NCBI RefSeq assembly: GCF_005502745.1
Contig: NZ_SCNL01000005.1
Location: 1 to 64,000, forward strand
Source of the DNA: Sphingomonas sp. 3P27F8
GTDB lineage: Bacteria > Pseudomonadota > Alphaproteobacteria > Sphingomonadales > Sphingomonadaceae
DNA: 64,000 nt
Reading direction: 5' to 3'
Shown here: piece after piece, positions 9,506 to 17,493 of the stretch
How the letters are laid out: each line of letters begins with the position of its first letter
Position numbering within the stretch: position 1 is the stretch's first letter
Made by a program: the position numbers and the translations under genes
Notes under the pieces: model-generated
Database searches by the model: none
What the model was told of the DNA's origin: nothing
Seen by the model: only the letters and a program-made list of their open reading frames with translations

Positions 9506-10623
9506 CCGTCCGCGGCCGCCTGCGCCCTGCCCTTCCACATGCCTCCACGCCCCCGAATATGTTGCCACGCGGATAGCAAGGTGCAGCCCGCGTAGAAAGC
9601 GGCGATCAGCGGCAGTAACAGGCCCCAGAGTGGCGAACGGCGATAGAAAGCGAGCATTGGCTGTAGCGCGATCGCCATCATTAGCCAGGCCGCCAGCCCA
9701 GCGGCCCTCGCCGGCCCGTCAGCAAGCGTTCCCAGCAGCGGCGGCGTGAAATAGACCAGCGCCAGTCCCAAGATCGTTCCTGTCAGCACTGCCGGCGAGT
9801 AACGAAGCTGCGCGTAAGCCGATCGTGCAATCATAGCTGCGACCGATCCGAACGTGTCGTACCTTCGGATACTCCGCGAGCGATCCGTGAGGCCGATCCA
9901 AATGCGTCCTTGTCGCTTGAGCAACGCGCCCAATGCGCAATCGTCGATCAGCGCGCCGCGGATCGCTGCTATCCCACCCGCTGCCTCCAGTGATACGCGG
10001 CGTACCAGCATGCAGCCGCCGGCCGCGGCGCCTGGCCCTCCGCTCCGGTTCACAAGCCCGAACGGATAGAGCATCTGAAAGAAGAAGACGAACGCGGGGA
10101 TCAGCATCCGCTCTGCAATCGTCTCGCAGCGAAGCTTCGCCATCAGGCTGACCAGCGCGAGCTCGGCGGATTCCGCGCGGGCGACCAGCGTGCGCAACGT
10201 ATCGGGTGCATGCGCGATATCGGCGTCGGTCAGCCACAGATAGGCCGTCGTCGCGTTCGCGTATTCCACACCCTGGCGGACCGCCCATAACTTGCCTGTC
10301 CAGCCGGCGGGCAGTGGCAAGCCAGCGACCACGTCGAGCCGCTCGGCATCGAGCCTGCGGGCGATCCGGCCCGTGCCGTCACTCGAGGAATCGTCCACCA
10401 GAACGATGCGAAAGTCGCCCGGATAATCCTGCGCGATCAGGCTGCCGATCGATTCGGCGATCACCTCTGCTTCGTCGCGCGCCGGCACCACGGCGACCAC
10501 CTTGGGCCATTGCTCCGGCACCGGTGGCAGATCGCGGGTGTCGCGCTCACGCGCTAGCCAGAACCAGTGACGCGCAAACACCAGCACCAGCCAGATCGTC
10601 AGCGACAGCAAGCCGATCACCAT
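9502..10623 (-). CDS. hpnB: HpnB, membrane glycosyltransferase-family hopanoid protein
   Basis: 373 residues from ATG 10623, 5 bp after hpnA. The family-2 glycosyltransferase core (VVPARDEAEVIAESI, IVLVDDSSSDGTG, WLTDADI) lies between one N-terminal and about three C-terminal membrane segments (LTGTILGLALVYF, GLAAWLMMAIAL, LLLPLIAAFYAGC). HpnB is constant in hopanoid operons but its exact substrate is not settled. An upstream ATG at 10659 would overlap hpnA by 31 bp. Confidence 0.88.
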   Translation of the reverse strand: MVIGLLSLTIWLVLVFARHWFWLARERDTRDLPPVPEQWPKVVAVVPARDEAEVIAESIGSLIAQDYPGDFRIVLVDDSSSDGTGRIARRLDAERLDVVAGLPLPAGWTGKLWAVRQGVEYANATTAYLWLTDADIAHAPDTLRTLVARAESAELALVSLMAKLRCETIAERMLIPAFVFFFQMLYPFGLVNRSGGPGAAAGGCMLVRRVSLEAAGGIAAIRGALIDDCALGALLKRQGRIWIGLTDRSRSIRRYDTFGSVAAMIARSAYAQLRYSPAVLTGTILGLALVYFTPPLLGTLADGPARAAGLAAWLMMAIALQPMLAFYRRSPLWGLLLPLIAAFYAGCTLLSAWQHIRGRGGMWKGRAQAAADG

Positions 10624-10628
10624 CCCGG

Positions 10629-11633
10629 TCAACGGATCATCCCCGCGCGCCGAAACCAACTGATCGCATCGGTCAGTGCCTGCGCATAGGGCCTCGCATG
10701 ATAGCCGAGCTCCGCCTGCGCCCTGGCCGACGAGAAGAACATCCGATGCTTCGCCATTCGCAAGGAATCGATCGTCAGGAACGGATCACCGCCGGTGATC
10801 CGTGCAATTTGCTCGTTCATCCAGGCGAAGGGCAAGAGCGGTGTACGTGGAATGCGCACCGCCGCACCGCCGCGGCCGGCGATAGCAGCGATTTGCCGCA
10901 GCATTTCGCCGAGCATCACATCCTGACCGCCCAGAATATAGCGCGCGCCAATTCGTCCCTTGTCCATCGCAAGCAGATGCCCCGCTGCGACATCGTCGAC
11001 GTGAACAAGGTTCAACCCGGAATTGACATAGGCTGGCATGCGCCCGTTCGCTGCCTCCACCAATATCCGCCCGGTAGGAGTCGGGCGCACGTCACGCGGG
11101 CCGATCGGGGTTGATGGTTGGACGATCACCGCAGGCAAACCGCGCTCGGAGACCATCGCCTCGACCAGGCGCTCGGCGATGACCTTGCTGCGTTTATAGG
11201 CGCCGACCGCCTGATCCACGGTCGCGGCATCGGTTTCGTCCGCAGCCGCGCCCTCCCGTGGCACCAGGGTGGCGACGCTGGAGGTATAGACCAGGCGCTC
11301 GACCCCGGCGGCGAGCGCTGCCTCCATGACGATACGGGTCATGGCTTCATTGTTGCGGATGATCTCGTCCGGGGATGGCGCCCATAATCTATAGTCGGCC
11401 GCGACGTGGAACAGATGCTGAACGCCGTGCATCGCCCGAGCTACCGCAGCGGGATCGCGCAAGTCGCCCTCGACCAGCTCGCCGGGAAAATCGGCCAGAT
11501 TCGCCCGTGCACTAGACGTGCGGACCATCCCGCGCACGCGGCTTCCCCGCGCCGCGAGCGCGCGTGCCACCGCAGACCCGACGAACCCGGATACGCCGGT
11601 CACCAACGTCTGCGGGGGTTCAGGCGCGTTCAT
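10629..11633 (-). CDS. hpnA: HpnA, NAD-dependent epimerase/dehydratase-like hopanoid protein
   Basis: 334 residues from ATG 11633 (MNAPEPPQTLVTGVSGFVGSA); longer starts to 11708 run into the divergent promoter region. It is an extended SDR fold with Rossmann motif TGVSGFVGSAVARAL and catalytic YKRSK (YxxxK). It is the first gene of the leftward hpnA-G operon. Its biochemical role in hopanoid synthesis is not established; a sugar or side-chain oxidoreductase role is usually assumed. Confidence 0.9.
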   Translation of the reverse strand: MNAPEPPQTLVTGVSGFVGSAVARALAARGSRVRGMVRTSSARANLADFPGELVEGDLRDPAAVARAMHGVQHLFHVAADYRLWAPSPDEIIRNNEAMTRIVMEAALAAGVERLVYTSSVATLVPREGAAADETDAATVDQAVGAYKRSKVIAERLVEAMVSERGLPAVIVQPSTPIGPRDVRPTPTGRILVEAANGRMPAYVNSGLNLVHVDDVAAGHLLAMDKGRIGARYILGGQDVMLGEMLRQIAAIAGRGGAAVRIPRTPLLPFAWMNEQIARITGGDPFLTIDSLRMAKHRMFFSSARAQAELGYHARPYAQALTDAISWFRRAGMIR

Positions 11634-11679
11634 GCTGGCGGCTCTACACATGCGCGGGCGCGTCGGATAGGACGCAGCG
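11634..11679. promoter_or_regulatory. Divergent hpnA/hpnI promoter region
   Basis: Only 46 bp separate the divergent starts of hpnA (11633) and hpnI (11680). Promoters for both hopanoid operons must lie here or overlap the gene starts. I see no clear -35/-10 pair. The tight spacing suggests the two arms are expressed together. Confidence 0.5.
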
Positions 11680-12843
11680 ATGGAAGCCGCACTGATCGCG
11701 TTCGTCAACTATGCGGCCTTCACTTTGCTCGGGTTGAGCGCAGCGGGCGCACTTTATATGGTGGTCGCTGCGCTCACTTTGCGGCGTTTCTTCAGCCGCC
11801 CCATCGCCCACCGGCCGCGCAGAGACGGCGTGACCCTGCTCAAGCCACTCCACGGCGTCGAGCCGCGCCTGATCGATAACCTCGCAACTTTCCTGGTTCT
11901 GGATCACGGCGGGCCGGTGCAATTGCTGTGCGGCGTTCAGCGACGAGACGACCCTTCGATAGCCGCGATCGAAGAACTCAGGGCGCGTTTTCCGCAGGCG
12001 CGGATAGATTTGGTGATCGATCCGACCCCGCATGGCGCCAATCGCAAGGTTTCCAATCTCATCAACCTGGAGCGGCATATCGCGCATGACGCGATCGTGC
12101 TGAGCGACAGCGACATCGCCGTACCGCAGGATTATCTGAGCACTATCCTCACCACACTCGACCAGCCAAACGTGGGCGCCGTCACCCTCGCTTACGCCGG
12201 GCGCGGTGACGCCGGCTGCTGGTCCCGCCTCACCGCTGCCGGTCTTAGCTGGCAATTTCTGCCCGGCACGATCGTGGGGTTCGCCTTTGGTTTGGCCCGT
12301 CCATGCATGGGTTCGACCATCGCTTTGCGGCGCGAGACGCTAACGGCGATCGGGGGTTTCGGCGCGTTCGCGGATATCCTTGCCGACGATTACGCGATCG
12401 GCAATGCGATCGCGGCACGTGGGATGACCGTCGCGATGTCGCGAATATTGGTGACGCACGCTTCGGCCGAACGAAATTTTCGAGAATGGTGGCGGCATGA
12501 GGTCCGCTGGTCGGCCACCGTGCGCGATCTCGTTCCGCTTGCGCATGCGGCGAGCGTGGTCTCCATGCCACTGCCACTGGCCCTGCTTGCCGTTCCGCTC
12601 CACCCCGGACTGGGCACGATGGTGGCGATCTGCGCGCTGATCGCCCGTCTCTGGGTAGTCGCGGTTGCTGATCGTCTGTCGGGCGATCGCCCGGCACCGC
12701 TGTGGCTGTTGCCATTGCGCGATTGCCTGACACTGGCGGTATTTATCGCCGGCATGTGGGTACGGTCGGTTGATTGGCGCGGCTCAAGGCTTAGAATGGA
12801 GGAGCACGGCCAGATTTCGGCCGAACCGGAGACTCTCCGCTGA
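11680..12843 (+). CDS. hpnI: HpnI, hopanoid N-acetylglucosaminyltransferase (ceramide glucosyltransferase-like)
   Basis: 387 residues, GT21-like. It has an N-terminal membrane segment (FTLLGLSAAGALYMVVAAL), the cytosolic motifs LLKPLHGVEP, VLSDSDIAV (DxD-type metal/nucleotide site), ILADDYAIGNAI and the HEVRW box of the (Q/R)xxRW class, and C-terminal membrane helices. HpnI transfers GlcNAc to bacteriohopanetetrol; HpnK then deacetylates the product and HpnJ remodels it. It is coupled to hpnJ by a TGATG junction at 12841. Confidence 0.92.
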   Translation: MEAALIAFVNYAAFTLLGLSAAGALYMVVAALTLRRFFSRPIAHRPRRDGVTLLKPLHGVEPRLIDNLATFLVLDHGGPVQLLCGVQRRDDPSIAAIEELRARFPQARIDLVIDPTPHGANRKVSNLINLERHIAHDAIVLSDSDIAVPQDYLSTILTTLDQPNVGAVTLAYAGRGDAGCWSRLTAAGLSWQFLPGTIVGFAFGLARPCMGSTIALRRETLTAIGGFGAFADILADDYAIGNAIAARGMTVAMSRILVTHASAERNFREWWRHEVRWSATVRDLVPLAHAASVVSMPLPLALLAVPLHPGLGTMVAICALIARLWVVAVADRLSGDRPAPLWLLPLRDCLTLAVFIAGMWVRSVDWRGSRLRMEEHGQISAEPETLR

Positions 12844-14288
12844 TGAAGCGTTCGCTGTTGCTACAAGGCCCCTCGTTCGACGGTTATGACGGCGGCGCGG
12901 GTGCGCGCTACCAGATGAAGCGCGAGGTGCGCAGCTTCTGGTATCCGACATGGCTGGCACAACCCGCCGCGATGATCGAGGGCTCGCGCCTGATCGACGC
13001 GCCGGCGCACGATCAGGGCTGGGAGGATATCGCGCATGAGGTCGACGGGAAGGAATTGATCGTTCTCCACACCTCGACCCCCAGCTTCAATCAGGATGTG
13101 CGCACCGCCGAGTTGATCCGCGCGCGCAATTCACACGCCCTGATCGGGCTGGTCGGCGCGAAGGTTGCGGTGGAGCCAGACAAGAGCCTCGCCGCTTCCG
13201 CAGCGATCGATTTCGTCGCGCGGGAAGAATATGAATTCACGCTGCTGGAGATCGCGCAGGGCAAGCCGCTGGCGGAGGTGGACGGCATCACGTGGCGCGG
13301 GCCGGATGGCGCATTCATCCGCAACACGGATCGCGCGATGATCGAGGATATGGACGTCCTCCCGATGGTTTCTCCCGTGTACAAGCGCGATCTCACGATA
13401 GAAAAGTATTTCGGCGGCTATCTGCGCCATCCGTATGTCAGCTTCTACACCGGGCGCGGATGCAAGAGCCGCTGCACATTCTGCCTTTGGCCGCAGACCA
13501 TTTCCGGGCATCGCTATCGCTTCCGCTCGATCCCCAAAGTGATCGAGGAGGTCGAATATATCCTGAAGGAGATTCCCGAGACCAAGGAGATCTTCTTCGA
13601 CGACGACACGCTCACCGACAATCACGACCGCGTCGAGGAACTGGCGAGGGCGCTGGGCGGGCTTGGCTTCGGCAAGCCGGGCTTCCCCGTCTCCTGGAGT
13701 TGCAATGCCAAGGCCAACGTTCCGCGCAAGACTCTTGAGGTGCTGAAGGCCAACGGTCTGCGCCTGCTGCTTGTCGGCTACGAGAGCGGCAATCAGCAGA
13801 TTCTGCACAATATCAAGAAGGGTCTGCGCGTCGATGTCGCACGGCAGTTTACCAAGGATTGCCACGAACTCGGCATCGTCATTCACGGCACCTTCATCCT
13901 TGGTCTGCCCGGCGAGACGCTGGAGACGATAGAGGAGACGATCCGCTATTCTATCGAGATCAATCCGCACACGATCCAGGTTTCGCTCGCAGCCCCCTAT
14001 CCCGGCACCTTCCTTTACAATCAGGCGGTGGAGAACGGATGGTTCGACGGCGGCGACCATCTGCTCACCGATGGCGGCAACCAGATCGCGCAGCTCAGTT
14101 ACCCGCATCTCAATTCATCGGTGATCTTCGACAAGGTCGAGGAATTCTACAAACGCTTTTATTTCCGACCCCGCAAGATCGGCTCGATCGTGGGCGAGAT
14201 GGTGCGCGATTGGGATATGATGAAGCGCCGGCTGCGCGAGGGTGTGGAGTTCTTCGATTTCCTGCGTCGCCGGAAGGAGGCTGCCTGA
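12843..14288 (+). CDS. hpnJ: HpnJ, B12-binding-type radical SAM protein for cyclitol ether formation
   Basis: 481 residues. The N-terminal third resembles a cobalamin-binding-like domain (LIVLHTSTPSFNQDV). The radical SAM motif GRGCKSRCTFC gives C207, C211 and C214, with FFDDDTLTDN and LLVGYESGN downstream. HpnJ converts the glucosamine hopanoid made by HpnI and HpnK to the BHT cyclitol ether. It starts 1 bp inside the hpnI stop and is followed after 2 bp by a 66-codon ORF. Confidence 0.93.
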   Translation: MKRSLLLQGPSFDGYDGGAGARYQMKREVRSFWYPTWLAQPAAMIEGSRLIDAPAHDQGWEDIAHEVDGKELIVLHTSTPSFNQDVRTAELIRARNSHALIGLVGAKVAVEPDKSLAASAAIDFVAREEYEFTLLEIAQGKPLAEVDGITWRGPDGAFIRNTDRAMIEDMDVLPMVSPVYKRDLTIEKYFGGYLRHPYVSFYTGRGCKSRCTFCLWPQTISGHRYRFRSIPKVIEEVEYILKEIPETKEIFFDDDTLTDNHDRVEELARALGGLGFGKPGFPVSWSCNAKANVPRKTLEVLKANGLRLLLVGYESGNQQILHNIKKGLRVDVARQFTKDCHELGIVIHGTFILGLPGETLETIEETIRYSIEINPHTIQVSLAAPYPGTFLYNQAVENGWFDGGDHLLTDGGNQIAQLSYPHLNSSVIFDKVEEFYKRFYFRPRKIGSIVGEMVRDWDMMKRRLREGVEFFDFLRRRKEAA

Positions 14289-14290
14289 TC

Positions 14291-14491
14291 ATGTCGGAGG
14301 GCGGACGTGGCCTTGCCGGAATGTCCGTTAACGAGCGGCTGGTTGCGCGCGGTCTGCTCGCCGCATGGGAGGAAGCCGTCAGGGCGCGCGACGCTGACGC
14401 CATGACCCTGCTGCTCCGTCGTGCCGCCGTGCCGGATGCGCCCCGCGTCGCTGCCGTCGTCCTCGCCGATCCGGCCGCTTACGGCTTTTAG
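14291..14491 (+). CDS. Small 66-residue protein in the hopanoid operon, unknown function
   Basis: ATG at 14291, 2 bp after hpnJ and 5 bp before hpnK, so the operon would have an otherwise unneeded 208-bp gap without it. The product is a soluble, Ala/Arg-rich, probably helical peptide (MSVNERLVARGLLAAWEEAV, RARDADAMTLLLRRA) ending PAAYGF. The NERL...GLL...RARD pattern resembles small helical proteins common in alphaproteobacteria. No signal peptide or membrane segment is visible. A partner or regulatory subunit for HpnJ or HpnK is possible but unproven. Confidence 0.7.
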   Translation: MSEGGRGLAGMSVNERLVARGLLAAWEEAVRARDADAMTLLLRRAAVPDAPRVAAVVLADPAAYGF

Positions 14492-14496
14492 GCGCG

Positions 14497-15327
14497 GTGA
14501 AGCGGCTGATCGTCACTGCCGACGATTTCGGCGCCTCCGCTGCTGTAAACGAAGCTGTCGAACAGGCGCATCGTTATGGCGTGTTGACGGCGGCGAGCCT
14601 GATGGTCGGTGGTGATGCGGCCAGCGATGCCGTAGCCCGTGCGCGCCGCCTGCCCGGCCTCGGTGTCGGCCTCCACATCGTGCTGGTCGAAGGGCGACCG
14701 ATACTGGCGCCGGAAGCCGTGCCTGCGTTGACGGATGGCTCGGGCATGTTCCGCATCGACATGGCGCGAACCGCTATTTCGATCTTTGCGTCGCCGGCCG
14801 CGCGTCGGCAGCTTCGCGCCGAAGTCGAAGCGCAATTCGCCGCCTTCGCAGCAACCGGCCTGCCGCTCGATCATGTGAACGCGCACAAGCATTTCCACCT
14901 TCACCCAACGATCGCTGCCACGATCCTCGACGTGGGTCAGCGCTACGGGATGAACTCGATCCGTGCGCCAATCGAGCCCGCCGCCCCGTTGCGGGCGATC
15001 GACGGGACGCGGGGCGGCCCCCGCGTCGAAACCGTCTGGGCGAAGCTCCTCCGTCGCCGGATGCGGCGGGCCGGGCTGGCCGTGCCCGATCACGTTTTCG
15101 GCCTGGCATGGTCCGGCGCGATGAATGCCTGTCGTATGCGCGGCCTGCTGGATCAGCTCCCTCATGGCCTGACGGAAATCTACACCCATCCAGCGACGGC
15201 GCCCTATCCCGGTTCGGCACCCGACTATGATTACGCTGGCGAGCTCGCCGCCCTGACGGACGACCTTGCGAAAAGCGCGATTGAGCGCAACAGCATCCGG
15301 CTGGGTCGGTTCGCCGATTTTGTTTGA
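14497..15327 (+). CDS. hpnK: HpnK, ChbG/YdjC-type hopanoid GlcNAc deacetylase
   Basis: 276 residues from a GTG at 14497. The YdjC carbohydrate-deacetylase fold shows VTADDFGASAAVNEAV (metal-binding Asp pair), GVGLHIVLVEGRP, DHVNAHKHFHLHPTI (metal-binding His cluster) and TEIYTHPA. It deacetylates the GlcNAc that HpnI adds. hpnI, hpnJ and hpnK together predict glucosaminyl and cyclitol-ether hopanoids. Confidence 0.92.
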   Translation: MKRLIVTADDFGASAAVNEAVEQAHRYGVLTAASLMVGGDAASDAVARARRLPGLGVGLHIVLVEGRPILAPEAVPALTDGSGMFRIDMARTAISIFASPAARRQLRAEVEAQFAAFAATGLPLDHVNAHKHFHLHPTIAATILDVGQRYGMNSIRAPIEPAAPLRAIDGTRGGPRVETVWAKLLRRRMRRAGLAVPDHVFGLAWSGAMNACRMRGLLDQLPHGLTEIYTHPATAPYPGSAPDYDYAGELAALTDDLAKSAIERNSIRLGRFADFV

Positions 15328-15337
15328 GGACGCACGC

Positions 15338-16234
15338 ATGAATCTCGTGCCCGATTGGGATCAGTTCGACGCCTCCGCCCCCCTCCCTGCCGGAAATGTG
15401 CGTCTGGGGAGCGCCGAGCATCTTACCTTGTTCAGCCGAATGCTGCTCGATACGCACGATCCCTATCGCCCCGCATTGATCGACTGGCCGGAGCTTGAGC
15501 CGGAAACGCGCAACAAGATCGTCTCGCTGCCGATCTGGGACATGGCCGTGCAGACCGAAGGACGCACCGGCCTGTTCGTGAAGACGTTTGGCGAGACGGT
15601 GCAACACCCGCTGCTCCGCTCCGCTGTCCAGATGGACGCGTTCGAGGAACGTCGCCACAAGGTGGTCCTCGCCGATATGGTGCAATCCTACGGCATCGAG
15701 CTTCAGCCCGAGCCGGAATATGCGAAGCCGAAGGATGCCGAATGGGCGTTCATGCGTTCAGGATATTCTGAGTGTATCGACAGCTTCTTCGGCTTCGGCC
15801 TGTTCAAGCTGGCAAAGGATACCGGATTCTTCCCGCCCGAACTGATCGACACGTTCGAGCCGGTGATGCGCGAGGAGGGGCGGCACATCCTGTTCTTCGT
15901 CAACTGGGTCGCATGGTGGCGTCGCAACATGCCGTGGTGGCGACGCCCCTATTTCGAGGCCAAGGTGATCGTGGTGTGGCTGTTTCTGATCTGGGAGCGG
16001 ATCGATATGGCCAAGGGCATGGGCGACAACACCAAGGCGCAGGAGAGCAATTTCACACTCAACGGATCGAAGGAACTCGGCGTCGAGGTAACCTTCCCCG
16101 AGCTCGCCGCGATCTGCCTGTCGGAAAACGATCGCCGCCTGGCGCCTTATGACCAGCGGTTGATCCGTCCGCGCTTCGTGCCAGGCGCGATCCGCCTCGT
16201 GCTCAAGCTCATGCGCAAGCCGCAGCCGGCGTGA
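15338..16234 (+). CDS. Ferritin-like diiron protein of the hopanoid operon, function unknown
   Basis: 298 residues from ATG 15338, 10 bp after hpnK and 4 bp overlapping hpnL. It carries the six-ligand pattern of a four-helix diiron carboxylate site: E74, then E104-R-R-H107, E145 (in YSECIDSFF), then E180-G-R-H183. The spacing of 30 and 35 residues between helix pairs is typical of ferritin-like oxygenases, desaturases and hydroxylases. A hydrophobic stretch (VIVVWLFLIW) near residue 210 may contact the membrane. The operon position implies a hopanoid substrate or an oxidative tailoring step. No reaction is known to me for it. Confidence 0.85.
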   Translation: MNLVPDWDQFDASAPLPAGNVRLGSAEHLTLFSRMLLDTHDPYRPALIDWPELEPETRNKIVSLPIWDMAVQTEGRTGLFVKTFGETVQHPLLRSAVQMDAFEERRHKVVLADMVQSYGIELQPEPEYAKPKDAEWAFMRSGYSECIDSFFGFGLFKLAKDTGFFPPELIDTFEPVMREEGRHILFFVNWVAWWRRNMPWWRRPYFEAKVIVVWLFLIWERIDMAKGMGDNTKAQESNFTLNGSKELGVEVTFPELAAICLSENDRRLAPYDQRLIRPRFVPGAIRLVLKLMRKPQPA

Positions 16235-17220
16235 GGGTTTCGGCCCGCGTCGCCCTGCTGCTGGCGACGATTGCGGGGCTAGGCATTGCGATCTGGACGT
16301 TCGGCGCGACGGGGTTGACCGATATTTTCCGGATCGCCAGCCGGATCGGCTGGGGTGGAGGCCTGCTGTTCTGCGGATGGTCGCTATTCACTTTCGTGCT
16401 GCTTGGAGCGGCGTGGCTGGCGGCCGCGCCTGGGGAAGCGACGCGGCGCCTCCTGCAGTTCACGTGGGCGCGGATGGTGCGGGAGGCGGTGTCGGATCTG
16501 CTGCCCTTGTCGCAACTCGGGGGGATCGTGATCGGCGCGCGCACGCTCGGCGCATCCGGCATGGCTGGCCCGCGGGTCTATGGATCAATGGTGGTCGATA
16601 TGACGACGGAGATGGCCGCCCAGCTTGTATACACGCTGTTCGGCCTGGCGATGATCGCATCGCTGCTGATCGACGGGGGCTCCGCGGCTGCGCTTCGACC
16701 GATGATCCTTGGCGGCACCGGGGTCATGGCTGCAGTGATCCTGCTCTTCTTTGTTGCGCAGCATTCCGCGCTTGACCTTACTGCGCGCATCGCCGGCCGG
16801 ATGATCCCGCAGTCGCAAACGGCGCTTGTTGATATCCGCCGCGAGCTGGCGCGCATCTATGCGCAGCGTTGTCGACTTGCGCTATCCTTCGTGTTCAATC
16901 TCGGCGCCTGGCTGGCAAGTGGCGCAGGGGCGTGGCTCGCGTTGAAGCTGATGGGCGCGCGTATCTCGATCTGGGATGCGCTGGCGCTGGAAAGCCTGAT
17001 CTTTACGCTGCGCAGCATCGCCTTTTTCATACCGGGCGCGCTGGGGGTGCAGGAGGCAGCATATGCGGTTGCCGGGCCGTTGTTCGGATTACCGCCGGAA
17101 AGCGCGCTCGCGCTGTCACTCGCGAAACGCGCGCGCGATATCGCGATCGGATTGCCGACGCTGATCGCGTGGCAGGCAAGCGAGGTACGCGGCATAATGA
17201 TGCGAGGCGGCGGCGAATAA
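16231..17220 (+). CDS. hpnL: HpnL, polytopic membrane protein (LPG synthase/flippase-like)
   Basis: 329 residues from a GTG at 16231 that overlaps the previous stop (GTGA). It has about eight hydrophobic segments (VALLLATIAGLGIAIWTF, GGLLFCGWSLFTFVLLGAAWLAA, MAAVILLFFV and others), with SLIFTLRSIAFFIPGALGVQEAAY near residue 260, a signature of the UPF0104/lysylphosphatidylglycerol-synthase membrane domain. A role in hopanoid transfer across the inner membrane is commonly proposed. It closes the hopanoid cluster. Confidence 0.88.
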   Translation: MRVSARVALLLATIAGLGIAIWTFGATGLTDIFRIASRIGWGGGLLFCGWSLFTFVLLGAAWLAAAPGEATRRLLQFTWARMVREAVSDLLPLSQLGGIVIGARTLGASGMAGPRVYGSMVVDMTTEMAAQLVYTLFGLAMIASLLIDGGSAAALRPMILGGTGVMAAVILLFFVAQHSALDLTARIAGRMIPQSQTALVDIRRELARIYAQRCRLALSFVFNLGAWLASGAGAWLALKLMGARISIWDALALESLIFTLRSIAFFIPGALGVQEAAYAVAGPLFGLPPESALALSLAKRARDIAIGLPTLIAWQASEVRGIMMRGGGE

Positions 17221-17233
17221 TCCCGGTCCGGCT

Positions 17234-17362
17234 TTGAGGTATATCGCAGCCGGCACGTCCGCCATCGTTCTTGTCGGCATCTACCTGACCGCCGTGACCG
17301 TTCATTCCGCGCTCGCCGCGCCGATGGCGCAGGTGACAGCAGCCCTCTCCGATCATCAATGA
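17234..17362 (+). CDS. Possible 42-residue membrane or secreted peptide downstream of hpnL
   Basis: A TTG at 17234 opens a 42-codon frame 13 bp after hpnL. It encodes one hydrophobic stretch (SAIVLVGIYLTAVTVHSALA) followed by a short polar tail ending SDHQ. No convincing ribosome-binding site is visible. The hydrophobic pattern and position support a small membrane protein, but chance cannot be excluded. Confidence 0.3.
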   Translation: MRYIAAGTSAIVLVGIYLTAVTVHSALAAPMAQVTAALSDHQ

Positions 17363-17493
17363 CAGGCCGGTTCGTGGTGCGAAGGATGCGCGTCAACGCT
17401 CAGCAAGACTGCTGATCTATCGCATAAGGAATCGATTGCACGGAACGAGCACAGGCGTCGCGGATTTGATGAGTCTGCGCAAGGAGACGCCAA

